Source of the DNA: Pyropia haitanensis
Taxonomy: Eukaryota > Rhodophyta > Bangiophyceae > Bangiales > Bangiaceae
DNA length: 64,000 nt
Reading direction: 5' to 3'
Assembly (NCBI GenBank): GCA_008729055.1
Contig: SDUX01000001.1
Location: 2,464,797-2,528,796, forward strand
Position numbers and translations under genes: made by a program. Positions 52,747 to 64,000 of the stretch are shown in pieces. The notes beneath the pieces are model-generated. The model saw only the letters and a program-made list of their open reading frames with translations. It ran no database searches and was not told the origin of the DNA. Position 1 is the first letter of the stretch, and each line of letters starts with the position of its first letter.

Positions 52747-54188
52747 ATGCCCCCCCCCCCCCCCCCCCCCGCGGCCGCCGCCGCCGCCACCCCCACCGCC
52801 GCCGCCGCCGCCGCCTTTGACGCGTTTTGGGCGGCCGCCCGCCCCCTGGCGCTGCCCCCCGCGGCGCTCGCCGCCCTCCCCGAGGTCGCCCTCCCGCGCC
52901 GTGCGCCCGCGGCGGCGGCGTGGCTCGCGCCGCTCCACCCGCTGCGCACGCCCGCCGACGCCGCGGCGCTGCCGCCGCCGCCGCCGGTGGAGCCGCCGCA
53001 CCTCGCCGCGGCGGTGGCGATGGACTTTTCGCACCGCTCGTCGCCGGTGCCGGGTGGCGGGGGGGGGGGGGGGGGGTGCCGCCGCCGGTCGGCCACGCCG
53101 CCCGCGGCGACGGCGGCGGCGACGGCGGCGGCGGTGGTGGCGGCGGCGGCGGTGGTGGTGGCGGCGGCGGCGGCGGCGGTGGTGGTGGCGGCGGCGGCGG
53201 CGGTGGTGGCGGCGGCGGCGGTGGTGGTGGCGGCGGCGGCGGCTCGGAGCTGACGCTGATGCTCATGGCGAGCCTCCACATCCCGCAGCGCGTCGACGGC
53301 ACGGTCGTCTGTGGCGTTGTCATCAGCGACACGGTCGTCCATGACCGGGTGCGGCGGGTGCACTCGCCCGGCATGCCCTTTGACAGTGGCTCCCTCTTTG
53401 CGTGCGACACGGCCACCTGCGAGTACCTGCTGTGGGGGCGCTCTGCAGACGGGGCGGTCATTGAGATGGAGCACTTTGCACGGTGTGGCGACGCAGAGGC
53501 CACCTGGCTGTCGACCGTCGTGCGGCGGCCCGCGGCGCGCGGCGGGGACCCGACGCTCCTCCTCCGCACGTCCACGCTCCTCCACCGGACGACGCCGTGG
53601 GGGCGGCCGGGTCCGCCGGTGGGCGTCCCCGCCGTGGCCGCGTTCCGGGTGCTGATGCGGGAGTTTGGCGCGTTTGGCGCCGCCTCCGTCCTGCAGCCGC
53701 CGGTGGCGGTGGGGGGGGCGGGGGGGGGGGGGAGCAGGCGCCCCTCCCCGCGACCGACGCGGCCATCCCCCCGGGGAGCACCGACGCTGCTCCCCCGCCC
53801 TGGAACGTGGCACCCCGACCAGCCGTCGTCGCAGTGACCACCGCCACGCGTGCGGCGATGGGTGCTGTGGCCGGCGCAACCGGTGGCGCCGCCACCGCCG
53901 CCGCCACCGCCGCCGCCGCCGCTGCCGGCGGCGGCGCCGACGCCGCCGCGGGCGCGGTGGTCGTGTCGTCCGTCTTCCAGGCCGAGCCGACGAGCATGTG
54001 CCTCGTCGCGCGGCTGCGGCAGCTGGCGCTGTCGGCGCGGCCGGTGCAGCCGGCGCGCCTCACCGTCGGCGGCGACCGCCTCGTCGCGCTGCGCGCGGCG
54101 GCGGCCGCCGCGGCGCCGCCGTCGCGGCCGCGGCCGCCAGGCTGGGCGCGGCCGCCCGCGCTGACCGCGCCGCCGGCCGCCGCGGGCC

Positions 54189-54225
<37 letters not shown>

Positions 54226-54310
54226 GCCACTGGCGGTGGCGCCGGCGACGGCGCGGGTCGGCGGCGGCACCGCCGGCAGCGGCAATGGCGGTGGCAGCAG
54301 CGGCAGCTGT

Positions 54311-54359
<49 letters not shown>

Positions 54360-54526
54360 GCGGTGGGCACGGCCACGGCGACGACGCGGCCGCGGCCGGC
54401 CGCCGCCGCCGCCGCCGGCGGCCCGTGGACCTCGACACGATTGACGATGAGCGGCGGCTGCGGCGGATCCTCCGCAACCGCCTGTCCGCGGCGTCGGCCA
54501 ACGAGGCGCGGCGCGTGCGGCGGCTG

Positions 54527-54567
<41 letters not shown>

Positions 54568-54799
54568 GGGCACGCCACCGCCCGCCGCCGCCGCGGCGGC
54601 GGCGGCGGCGGCGGCGTCGGGCAAGGCGTCGGCGACCGCGGCGGCGACGGCAGCGGCGGCGGCGGCGGCGGTGGCGCTGCCACCGCCGCATGCCAAGGCG
54701 GATGGCGGCAGCGGCGGGGGTGGCGGCGCCGGCGGCGGTGCCACGGCCGCGGACGCTGCCCGACCGGTGGTGCCGGCGGCCATGTCGGTCGACCCGTGA
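52747..54799 (+). CDS. bZIP-like protein with unknown N-terminal domain
   Basis: The ATG at 52747 lies in a strong GCCACCATGC context. A Pro/Ala start (FDAFWAAARPLALPPAALAA) and Gly tracts precede an ordinary domain (53250-53690) containing LTLMLMASLHIPQRVDGTVV, CGVVISDTVVHDRVRRVHSP and CEYLLWGRSADGAVIEMEHF, which I do not recognise. After more Ala/Gly sequence comes SSVFQAEPTSMCLVARLRQL. At 54421-54540 RRRRRRRRPVDLDTIDDERR and LRRILRNRLSAASANEARR follow. That resembles a bZIP basic region (N-x2-SA...R-R), but the invariant Arg nine positions from the Asn is replaced by Asn, and only Ala repeats follow, not a leucine zipper. DNA binding is therefore doubtful. Frames change at G runs near 53060-53077 and 53716-53730. 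Confidence 0.5.
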
Positions 54800-55905
54800 G
54801 TGCCGCCGCCGCCGCCCGTGCTGCTCAACGGGGTCGTTGGGGTGGAGGGGCAGCGCCGCTGCGCATCCCAACACTCGGCCCGCGACGTCCGCGTCGTGCC
54901 GCCCCGACGCGGCGGCCGCTCCCCCCTTTGCCCCCCCTCCGCTGTGCGGAGCCGCATGCCGCCCGCCCGGCCATCCCTTTTTGTCGGCCGCGACGCGCCC
55001 GTCCCGCCCCGCTACCCCGGCTGCGCGTGGTGCCTGTGGCGGCCACGCGCCGACGGCGGCGGCGGCCGCCATGGCCCGCCGCGGCGTGGCCGTCGCGTGC
55101 GGCGCCGCCGGCGCGGCGCGCGGGACGCTGTCGCTGCCGCTCGGGGCAAGGCCATCCCGCACGGGGGGGTGGGGGTGCGCTCCACCCGTCTGTCTCCTCC
55201 GCCGCTCCTCCCGAGCCGGCCCCCGCAGGCTCTTGTCCAGCAGGAGCGGGGCCAAAGGAGCCACGCGTGTGCCGTCGGTGGCGGTCGGCTCTCTGAGCGC
55301 CAGCGCCCCGACGGGGTCCCCACGTCGGCGACCACCAGTCCCCGCGGGGACCCCGCCGCCGTCGGGGCGTGTACCCGCCCCCCGCTGCCCGCGACGTCGG
55401 TGCCACCACCGCACGCAGCCGTGTCCAGGCGCACCCCCCATTTTTTTTTTTTTTGTTCTTCTTCTCGTTGTCTTGGTCGCTCGCGCGGCGAAGCGGGAAG
55501 CGGGGGGGGTCTGTGAAGGGGGCGGGGCGCACCGCGGTGGCGTGGCGGCGGAGGCGGCACGCGGCCGCGGCGCTGCCCCCCTCGGCGCTCACACCGCCCA
55601 GCGCGGCGAACCGACGGCGGCGTCCCCCCCCCCCCTCCTCCACCGCCGTCCACCGGCCAGCGGCACGTCCTCATCCCCACCGCGGGCGGTTGGGGTGACC
55701 GCGGCCGCCGCCCCCTCCGCGACGGGCGTCCCGCTGACCCACCGCCGCGGCGCCGGCGGCGCGTCGCCGCCCCCAACCGGGGGATGGGCGAGCCGTCCCG
55801 GCTCCCACCGCTGCGCGGAGGTGGCGGCAGACGGCAGAGGCGGGTGCAGCTGGGGGTGCGCCGGCAGGCAGGGGGCGGGGCGGAGGCGGCCGCCGCCGCC
55901 ACCGC

Positions 55906-55947
<42 letters not shown>

Positions 55948-56551
55948 CTCCCGCACCCCAGCCGCCGCCGCCGCCCGCACCCCAGCCGCCGCCGCCGCCG
56001 CCGCCGGCCGCCCCATCCTTCCCCCCCCGGCAGCACCGCCGCGGCAGCCAGCCGCGGCACCCCCGCCGCCGCCGCCCGCCGCCAGGACACCGCCGCCGCC
56101 GCCAAGGTCGACGCGGCCGGCGCCGCGCCGCGCACGCACGCCCGCGCGTGCCACGCGCGTGGCGGGCGGCGGCGGCTCGGCCGCACGCCCGTTCCGGTCC
56201 GCACGCCCGCTCCGGTCCGCACGCCCGTTCCGGTCCGCACGCCCGCTCCGGTCCGCACGCCCGTTCCGGTCCGCACGCCCGGATCCGCATCGCCCTGGTA
56301 GGGAGGCCACCAAAATTGGAGATCGTGGTTATCCGGCCGGTCTGCTTTGGATCCTATCGGGCAAGTCCGATCGTTTACCACGTTGTTTTTTTTTGTTTTT
56401 TTTTGTGTTTCTTTGATCGCGGGGATCCACTCGCTACGCCCCGCCGTCCTCGTCCGCGCCGCAGGACCCCCCCCCCCTTCCCCTCCTCTCCATCCGCTCC
56501 CCCCCCGCCCCCCACCTCCCCATCTCCCGCCGTCTGCGTTCGTCACCCCCC
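54800..56551. other. 1.75 kb without a named gene; possible minus-strand exons
   Basis: On the minus strand, 55390-54990 reads GDPVGALALREPTATDGTRV, APLAPLLLDKSLRG with good third-position bias, and 55780-55660 reads RRWVSGTPVAEGAAAAVTPT, ARGGDEDVPLAGG. These may be exons of one unknown gene separated by poorer sequence with T runs at 55441-55454. 56280-56440 is AT-richer with T runs and may be the ELP4 promoter. A tandem repeat sits at 56182-56280. Confidence 0.3.
56182..56280. repeat. 18-bp tandem repeat, 5.5 copies
   Basis: The unit CCGCACGCCCGTTCCGGT alternates with a CCGCTCC variant, giving a 36-bp higher-order period. The minus strand would encode repeated ACGPER. Copies are almost perfect, so it is a young array. 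Confidence 0.9.
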
Positions 56552-56637
56552 ATGAGCTTTGTGCGACGGCCCCGTGTCGGCGCCGCCGGCGCAGCGCCGC
56601 CGCGGCGGCCCACCACCGCCGACGCCGCCACCGCCGC

Positions 56638-56674
<37 letters not shown>

Positions 56675-56779
56675 GCCGCGGCGGCGGTAGCGCCCGCCGG
56701 CGGCGGCGTCGTTGGCAACGGCGGCAGCGGCGGTGCCGGCGATGACAGCGGTGGTGGCGGACGCGGCGCGCCCGCCGTA

Positions 56780-56815
<36 letters not shown>

Positions 56816-57728
56816 TCGGCGGTGACGGCGGCGGCGGCGGCGGCGGCGCCCGCGGCGGCGGCGCCCCCCCCCGCCCCGTGGGTGCCGCCCCTCCCCCCCC
56901 ACAGCGGGGCCGCGGCGGTGGCGGCAGCCCCCCCCCCCCCCGCCCCGCCCCCTGACAGCACGGGCACCCCCCCCCCCCGCCCCCCCGTCCGCACCGCCCC
57001 CCCCCGCCCCGTCGCCCGCCCCCCCCCGCGGCCGGCACGGCGGTGACGCCCACCTCCCGCGGGTGGCCGCTCACCTCTACCGGCGTGGCGGGGCTGGACG
57101 CCGCCCTCGGCGGCGGCGTACCCCTCGGCAGCGTCACGCTGCTCGTCGAGGACGCGGCGCCGACGGCGTACGCGGCCGCGTTTGTGGGCTGCTTTGCGTC
57201 GCAGGGGCTCGCGTGGGGGCACGCCCTCGCGTTGGGCGTGGGGGGGGGGGGCGCCGACGCCGCGTTTGGCCGCCTACCATCGGTCGCCGCCGCCGACGGC
57301 GGCGGCCGGCCGGCGGGGGGGGGGGGGCCCGTGCCGCCCCCGCCGCGCCGCCGTGGGTGCCCCGCACCGCGCCGGCGGACCTCAAGATTGCCTGGCGCTA
57401 CGCCCGCACCGCCGGCGGTGGCGGCGGCCGCGGCACGGCGGCGGCCGCCGCCGCGGCGGCGGCGGCGGCGCTGTGCAAGCCCCTCGACCTGTCGGTGCCG
57501 CTGGCGGCGGCGGCCCCCCCCGGCGTGTCGGCCGTCGCCGCCGCCACCGCCGCCGGCGCGGCCGTGTCCCTCCTCGGCGTGGGCGTTGGCGTCGGCGCCG
57601 CCGCCGTTGCCGACCACGTGGACGCGCACGTTGCCGCGGCGGTGCGGTCGCGGCGGCTGCCGCGCGTCGCGCTCGTCGGCGTCGCCCCCCCGCTGTGGGG
57701 GCTCGCCGCGGATGGCGCCGACGGCGGC

Positions 57729-57782
<54 letters not shown>

Positions 57783-58189
57783 CTGTCACTGCCAGCCCTC
57801 CTCCGCCGCCTCCGCCGCGCGATGCGCGCCGGCGGCGGCGTCACGCTCCTCAGCGTCCCCCCCCGCGCGGTGACCGCCGCCGCCGCCGCCGCCGCCGACA
57901 CGGTCGTGTGGCTCGACACGCACGGCGGGGCGGGCGCGGCGGCGGCGGGGCTGGCACCCGCGGCGGGGGTGCTGGGCGTCGCCGCGGCGGCCGCGTTTGG
58001 GCCGCCCCCGCCGCCGGCGGGGCGGCTGTGGACGTTTGGCCGCGCCCGCCGGCGGCTGGTCGTCGAGCCGGCCGCCGCGGCGCCAGAGGTGGAGGCGGAG
58101 GGGTTTGAGACGGGCCGCCCGCGGGGGGGGGGGGGGGGGGGGGGGGGGGCGTGTGGGGGGGGAAGCCGGGGGGGGGGGTGGACTTTTGA
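56552..58189 (+). CDS. ELP4: Elongator complex protein 4 (ELP4/PAXNEB)
   Basis: ELP4 is one of the RecA-like Elp4-5-6 subunits of Elongator, needed for wobble-uridine tRNA modification. The start MSFVRRPRVG matches the family's S-F-x-R-R opening. After an Ala/Pro-rich region, GWPLTSTGVAGLDAALGGGV, PLGSVTLLVEDAAPTAY and GLAWGH match G..L.STG...LD..LGGGLP.G...L.EED and V.GH of ELP4. APADLKIAWRYA matches the diagnostic KIAWRY. PRVALVGVAPPLWG matches L.I....SPLWG, LLRRLRRAMRAGGGVTLLSV the following helix/strand, and ADTVVWLDTHGG the SDVVV.LE strand. The end RLWTFGRARRRLVVEP fits the last strand. Frames change at C/G runs (about 56930-57030, 57318-57329, 58124-58150). The stop at 58187-58189 assumes the last change; otherwise translation runs on. 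Confidence 0.8.
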
Positions 58190-60186
58190 GTGGCGCAGGC
58201 GCGCGTCCCGCCGGCAGACCCGCTGGTCCGTGGCGGCCGCCCACAGCGGCCGCACGCGCCACTTGACGTGGGCGGTCCGCACAGACAGGCGTGGCGGCCT
58301 TGGCCATGGCCGCACCGCACCTGTCGTCCACGCGCGCTCCCTCGCGCCGCTGTCGTCGTTCCGCTTCCGCCGCCGTCGCCACTTGTCTCCCCCGGCAGCA
58401 TCCGCCCCTGCCGTCGCAGCGATTGCCTCCCCCGCCGGCCGTTGTCGCTCCGCCGCCCACCCCCCCCCCCCCACCACCCCCCGCCGTCATGGCAAGGCAC
58501 CCCTACCGCCACCGTCGCCGCCCCCGCTGCCAAGGTCGGCAGCCGCTGGCAGCGGAACGGACGGCGACGTCTCGCCAGCGGGGTCCACCCGCCCGACCGC
58601 CGCCGGTGGCGGGTGCCCACCCGCCGGCACGGCGGGGCGGGAGCGTCGCGCCGGTGCGCGGGCGTGAGGCGGGGGCGGGGCGAGCAGCCGGGGGGGGGTC
58701 GGCGGCACGGAACCGCTGCCACGGGCGGCGGCTGCCGACGCGGCCGCCGGCCTATTCCCCTCCTCCCACCGCAGCCGCCTTGCGGCGGGCGGCGCCGTGC
58801 GATGGGGGCGGCCACCCGTGCGGGCGGGCAGGAAGGGCGGGCGGGCAGAGTGGGAAAGGCGGACACGACGCGAGCGTCCCTGCCCAGCGACGGTACGGCG
58901 ATGCTGCCGACCCGCCACGAGGTGAGAGGGGGGGGGGGAACCGCGGGAGCGAGGGGGGGGGAATGCGAGGCCGGAGCTGCGCTCGCCGCAAGGACGGGGC
59001 GGCAACCGGAGCGGGCGCTTGGCGGGGAACGCCGCCAGCGGGTGTGCCGGCGCAGGGGAGGCCGGCCGATGCGGGCCGGGGGCGGGGGGGACGGCGCGGC
59101 GGGCGTGCCGCGCCGGCCGGCACTGCACTCGACGCGGCGCCGTCCCGCGCGGGGCGTTGCCGGGCACCCCCCCCCCTTTGGCACTGGCGGTGCCACTCGC
59201 CGCGCCTCGCGGCAGGGAAGACGAGACTGCCAATGGCGGGGCGGGGCCGGCAGCGCGGGCCCGCTGCCAGCGGCCCTCGCGTCGGCGGCGTGCGGTCGCG
59301 GCACCCGCGGTGCGCGCGCGGCGGTTGTGGCGGCGGCCGCCACGGGCGGGCCGCGACGCGCGCGCGCGGCACCCGTCGATGAGCAACGGCTCTTCGCCAC
59401 TGTGGGTGCTGTGGGTGTAGGGCGGGGAGGAGGGGTGGATGGGCGAGGGGCGAGAGCGGGGCGGGCGTCGCCGTAGCCGTCGCGGCCGCAGCCGTCGCCA
59501 CCGTAGCCGTCACCGCCGTCGCTGCCGTCGCCGCCGTCGCCGCCGCCGCGGCCGCTGCCGCCGCCGTCGCTGCTGACGGTGACGGCGCCGGCAGCGGCGA
59601 CGGGCGCGGCGTCCGGTTGCCGCACCCCCCGACTGGCCCGCAGCAAAGGCGCTCATGTTCCCCCCACCCACCTGTCTCCCCCCCTTCGCCTTCCTACCCC
59701 ATACGCCAGAATCCGTCGGCCGTCCCTGCCCTCCTCGCAATGGTTTCCATGCCGCTCGCCACCTGGCCAACCCCCCCCCCTCTCCCTGTTTCCTTGCCAC
59801 CCACGAACCCCCTCTCCTGCCAACCTCCACACGCACCACAGGACGTAACAGGGTGTCCCAACGCACCTAAGCTATCGTTGCCCGCCTGCGTCGCCGCGTT
59901 GTCCCATGCCAGGACATCGCCCTTCCCAGCAATGGCTCGGCGCTAGCAGGCCGCTCACTCCGCCCCGACCGCGCCTCTACACGCCCAGCTCGCATTGGTC
60001 CCTCCATCCACACACCGAGCCGTGTCCTAGCGGGACACTCCCCCTCCCCCCCCCTCCTGACTACCGTACGGGCACAAAAAGAGGAGAAAAGAGAGCACAG
60101 ACTCGGACCGCCCCCTGCTTCCCGTTTGCACTCCCCCGACCACGCCCGGGGCGGGACGGACGCCCGTCACCACTCACGTCCCCCCA
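58190..60186. other. 2 kb without a named gene; possible minus-strand ORF
   Basis: On the minus strand an ATG at 59656 in an AAC-ATG context gives MSAFAAGQSGG, then after a G run continues in another frame as QPDAAPVAAAGAVTVSSDGG and a Gly/Asp repeat, then Arg/Pro/Ala-rich sequence through about 58500. Competing frames exist on both strands. 59640-60180 is C/T-rich with lower complexity and no gene; it lies just past the malic enzyme stop. No function can be assigned. Confidence 0.3.
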
Positions 60187-62343
60187 TTACTGCAATGGAT
60201 CATACATGCTGGCGAGCACCCCTTCCAGCGTCAAGCCGCTCACGTCGCGGGTAGCAACGCCCAGCTCCGCCGCCGCCTTGGCCACCGCCAGCGCAAGGAC
60301 GGCACTGACGTGGCGCACCTCCTCGATCGGCGGGTAGACGGCGCCAACGGCGAGGCGGTCGGGGGTGACGGCCGCGGCGAGCGCACGGGCGGCGGTGAGG
60401 AAGAGCGCGTCAGGCACAGTCGTCGCCCCCGCCGCCACAATCCCCGCTCCCAGGCCGGGAAACACGTACGCATTGTTCCCCTGCCCGGGAAGCATCGTGG
60501 ACCCATCGGGGAGGGAGACAGGCGGGAAGGGGGAGCCCGACGCAAACACCGCCCGCCCGTTCGTGGCGGCCACCGCCTCCGCGGCAGTGCACTCAGACTT
60601 GGAGGTGGGGTTCGACAGCGCAAACACCAGCGGCCGCCGGTTGGCACTGGCCATGGCATTCAAGACGGCGGGCGTGAACGCGCCGTGGACGGTGGAGACA
60701 CCAATCAGGGCGGTCGGCCGCAGCGTCTGCACGGCGGTGAGGAGGCTCTTGGGGTCGGCACCCAGGGCGGCGGCGGTGGGATCGTCGAGCGTTGCCGCGT
60801 ACGGCGCCTTTTCCGCCGAGATGGGCGCCGCCCGGCCGCGGGCAACGATGCCTTTGGAGTCGAGGAAAAAGCAGCGGGCGCGGGCGGCGGCGGGCGTCAG
60901 TGTCGGCGCGGTCCCCGCAGCAGCGGCTGCCGCCGCATCCTCCGCTAGCATCTGGGAGCACAGCAGGTCGGCAATGCCAATCCCAGCGCTCCCCGCGCCG
61001 AGGAAGAGGAACGTGTGCTCGCGCACCTGCGACGGCACGCCGTCGAGGCGGAGGGCGGCGAGCACCCCCGCTGTGGCCACCGCCGCCGTCCCCTGGATGT
61101 CGTCGTTGAACGTCGTGTACGCTTCGCGGTGCTCGACCAGGAGGCGCGCGGCGTTGGCGTTGGCAAAGTCTTCAAACTGGCAGAGCACATGGCGTCCAAA
61201 CGTGGCGACGATGGCGGCCAGGACGGCCGACACAAACGTGTCGTACGCCTCGCCGCGGACACGCGGGATACGGTTGCCGAGGTAGGTCGGGTCGGCCCGC
61301 AGCTCTGCATTGTCCGTCCCCGTGTCGAGCGTAATGGGCAGGGTGTGACGGGGGTGAATCCCCCCGCAGGCCGTGTACAGCGACAGCTTGCCCACGGGAA
61401 TCCCATGGCCGTGGACGCCCAGGTCACCGAGCCCCAGAATCCGCTCCCCATCCGTCATGACAATGACACGCACATCCTTCTCAGGCCAGTTGCTCAGCGC
61501 CTCGGTGATGGCCGACAGGGGGGAGGCAATGGACAGGAAGATGCCGCGGGGGCGCACGTACAGGCGCCCATAGTTCTGACACGCCGCACCTGGAGAAACA
61601 GGGCGGGGGGGGAGGAGAGCGCATCACCACGGACCGCAAAGAAGACGCAAAACAGTCAGCCAGGAGGAAGTGACACAAGGAGGAGTGAAGTGACACATGG
61701 AGGAGTGACGGTCAGTCAAGAGCGCCTCGGCCTGCGGCAGCAAGAGCAAAGGTGCGAACACACACACGCACACACATACAGGGGTACGAGACGAGCGTGG
61801 CAAGTCAGCTCTCGCTACTCGCTCCTGCCCTCCCCCCCCCCCCTCTCCCGTTCACCCTCCGAACAAAACGTACCCACCACGGGCGTGTAAATCAGCGGCA
61901 TGATCTGCGTCAAGTGCGTCAGGACGGTCGCGTAAAAGAGGCGCTCGTCCGCCGCGTCCACGCTCGCCAGGTACTCGTACTGGTCCAGGCCAGGGCGCAG
62001 GTCGCCGAGCCGCCGCATCACCCGCGCTACCTGCGTCTCGAGGCGCTCCACCACCGGCGGCAGCAGGCCCGTCAGGCCCAGCGTCGACCGCTGCTCGGCA
62101 GTATAGCGCAGGCCCGCGCTGTGGCCGCCATGCCGCAGCAGCGCCGCGCCCGTCAGGCCGGTCGCGGCGGCCGCGGCGGGCGTGCCGTTCCCGGCGGCCG
62201 CGGATACGGCAGCGTCGGCAGCAGTCACGCAGTCCGAGGCGGTCGCGGCGGCACCCGCGGACGTCGTGTCTATGCTCGTGGCGTCGGCGCCCGACACGAC
62301 GGGGGTGGGCGACATGGTCGCCTGCACGGGGGAGCCGGAGGGA

Positions 62344-62375
<32 letters not shown>

Positions 62376-62585
62376 GGCAGCAGCAGAAGCGGGCAGGAAA
62401 CAGGGCTGGGGCGTAGAGGGGCGGTTGTCGGTGAGCCGGAACACGAGCGGGGGGGTCGACGTCGTCTCCTGCCGCCGGGAAGCAAGCGGCAGGCCCGCAG
62501 CGGTGGCGCCTATAAAAGCAGCCGCGGCAGCAGGTGTGGGCGGTCGCGGGTTGGGTCGGGCGTGCGCTGCCGACGACGCGGCCAT
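60187..62585 (-). CDS. Malic enzyme (NAD(P)-dependent, decarboxylating)
   Basis: Oxidatively decarboxylates malate to pyruvate and CO2. Exon 1 is 62585-61874 and exon 2 is 61589-60187; the 284-bp intron has donor GTACGT and acceptor CTCCAG, giving PLIYTPVVG joined to AACQNYGRLYVRPRG as the family requires. 704 codons total. The catalytic Tyr block (MPLIYTP), metal ligands (QFEDFANANA, then NDDIQGTA at ~398), Rossmann GAGSAG (~430) and SNPTSKSECTAAEAV, AVFASGSPF and QGNNAYVFPGLGAG are intact. Enzyme cores are about 550-580 residues; here roughly 130-150 extra N-terminal residues (MAASSAAHARPNPRPPTPAA then Ala/Ser/Thr runs) could include a plastid or mitochondrial presequence. NAD or NADP preference cannot be told. 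Frame is clean in both exons. Confidence 0.95.
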
Positions 62586-64000
62586 GGACTAGGTCACCAC
62601 ACGCCCCCCCCACTCGGGTGCTCCCGATGCAGGACCCGGCAGGCATCCAACCACCGGCCGTGGCACACACAACACGATCCCCGGCCGTAGAGACCAATAG
62701 CCAGCCGTGGCCTGCGTGTCCACCACGCTACGCTGCCGCCGCGTCGCCCAGTCAACATCCACCACAAGGTCCACCGAAGAGACGGGGCGGCGGGTGGTCG
62801 TACGCGCGGTGGGTGGGGGGGAGCTGAAACGCGGCGTCGCGACTGCGTCGGTCATTCACTCGACCACGCGGGGGAGCCGCGACCAGCGCGCCGGACGGCA
62901 GGCGCTGGCTGTCGCCGCGCACGCGCCAGGCATGGCAACATGACGCCCTCTGCGTTGGGCAGCAGCTCGTCGCCGCCGCTGCGGTTGCCGAGGCGCATAG
63001 CGTGGCGAGTGCGCAGCGTGCGCGGGCGGTAGACGCCAGCTGGCAGGCGGCACCGGTGGTCGACAATCTCACTGACAAAGGAGGCACGAGTGTCAGCGCA
63101 TTAAACAAGTCGGCTCCGCGGCTATCCAATCAGATTGTGTATAAGTTTCGATCCAATGTAGTTTGTCTATGTTGATTGGTCCACGCGGCGGCCTGCATAA
63201 AGTCATATGGGCAAAAATCAGTTGGAACCACCGTGCCGCAGAGGCGGGCGCGGCGGAGGGTCCCAAAAACGCACCATCGTCAGCTCTGACGTTTTGCGCA
63301 TCGACACCCGCAATCGACTTTTTTTAATGCAGTGTCAACCATCGAAACTGGGTTTTCGACGCGCCGTCCGATGCGCGACGGTTTGCGCATCGAGCCCATC
63401 CTGGGATGGGCTGTAACCTCGCGCCGTCGATGAGGTCCTTTACAGGCAGTCGTTTAGTTATCTCGAGAGCGACAGTGCGGAAGCGCACTGATTGGCCAGC
63501 CGAGCGGATCACGCGACTCGGCCGACACTGAACCGACCCTATCCGTGCCTGCTGGCTCGCGTGGGACTTGACCGGATACAGACTGTACCTGTTGCCCGCC
63601 GCGGCGAGCGCCTGGTGCGCGGGGCTCCGAAGTCGACGAAACAGAGGCCAAGTGTGGCTGGTTTTGTGTGGTCCGCACATAACCAAGCCAGATATCCCGA
63701 GATCAATTCCTCTACAGCGTACTGTCTCCATGCCCGGCTGACATCTAAATTCTTGGTGCGCACTTAGAACCGTACGACGCTGATAATCATGTCAAGTACA
63801 AAGAGTAATGAGCAATGACGTGTGCCCGCCGTTCAGCCGTCCCGGCCGAGCCGCCTGCTGGTCTAGTCGTGTGGCCATCACGTCTGGTCATATCGAGGGA
63901 GTCGGGCAGGAGCACAAAGAGCAGGTTTCCCGGTGCTGGCTGGCGGCAAAGGACGACTCCCAGGCCATTGACGAGACGATTGACATGTTTTGGCTGGTGA
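62586..64000. other. Upstream of malic enzyme and window edge
   Basis: No convincing gene. CCAAT boxes and inverted CCAAT occur at 63126, 63152 and 63175, with TGTATAAG at 63137, about 550 bp upstream of the malic enzyme ATG, so a distal promoter or another gene's promoter is possible. 63290-64000 is moderate GC and intergenic or transposon-like; TTTGCGCATCGA occurs twice (about 63295 and 63384). An ORF running off the right edge from about 63815 is not recognisable. Confidence 0.35.

Noticed and set aside
56182..56280. CRISPR-like array
   Set aside because: Units are contiguous with no unique spacers; it is a simple tandem repeat in a eukaryotic genome.
62508..62516. TATAAAA motif as a promoter
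   Set aside because: It lies inside malic enzyme exon 1 (coding for FIGATA on the other strand) with no gene positioned to use it.

Overview
This window looks like nuclear DNA of a GC-rich eukaryotic alga. The best guess is a bangialean red alga of the Porphyra/Pyropia type. That rests on very high GC in the gene-rich parts, strong preference for G or C at third codon positions, huge Ala/Gly/Pro homopolymers in most host proteins, very few introns (two can be placed base by base, both GT-AG), and eukaryotic chromatin, Elongator and SAGA proteins. The lineage is inference.

Layout from left to right. 0.3-5.4 kb: a PH-domain protein and a membrane-anchored FKBP isomerase (+). 9.2-15.0 kb: a convergent pair, SAGA subunit ADA1/Hfi1 (+) and a protein joining an FHA domain to CHD6-9 (Kismet)-type SANT modules with no helicase (-). 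15.4-16.8 kb: a short ORF between two copies of a 72-bp repeat. 17.2-18.1 kb: a cystinosin-like PQ-loop transporter (+). 19.25-30.8 kb: the most striking part. It is a 1368-codon Fanzor gene, a eukaryotic TnpB-type OMEGA nuclease (-), whose 5' end is cut by a 7.37-kb, apparently intact Ty3/gypsy chromovirus (+) with 861-bp LTRs that look identical and a CGTCC target duplication. Closing the duplication puts a short acidic N-terminal extension (30805-30730) back in frame with the Fanzor ATG. The retroelement carries an extra U1-type zinc-finger ORF before gag and a correctly phased CCCAAAA -1 slippery site at the gag/pol overlap.

31-44 kb holds few recognisable genes but several transposons: a Harbinger-like element with a truncated transposase (39.2-40.2 kb), a TA-flanked terminal-inverted-repeat element (41.3-43.1 kb), foldbacks and palindromes. 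44.3-48 kb: a type I membrane protein (+). 48.4-50.3 kb: a histone deacetylase of HDAC11 type with a presequence (-). 51.1-52.6 kb: a TA-flanked element carrying GC-rich, FG-containing coding-like sequence. 52.7-54.8 kb: a bZIP-like protein (+). 56.6-58.2 kb: Elongator subunit ELP4 (+). 60.2-62.6 kb: malic enzyme with one intron (-).

Most host genes show apparent frame changes exactly at long G or C runs. These are probably homopolymer-length errors in the assembly, though splicing or real variation is possible in places. The retroelement, Fanzor, FHA-SANT and malic enzyme frames are clean. Chromatin and transcription functions (ADA1, FHA-SANT, HDAC, ELP4, bZIP-like) are frequent, but no operon-like organisation is expected or seen. 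Many 0.5-4 kb stretches hold only low-complexity open frames for which I cannot name a gene.
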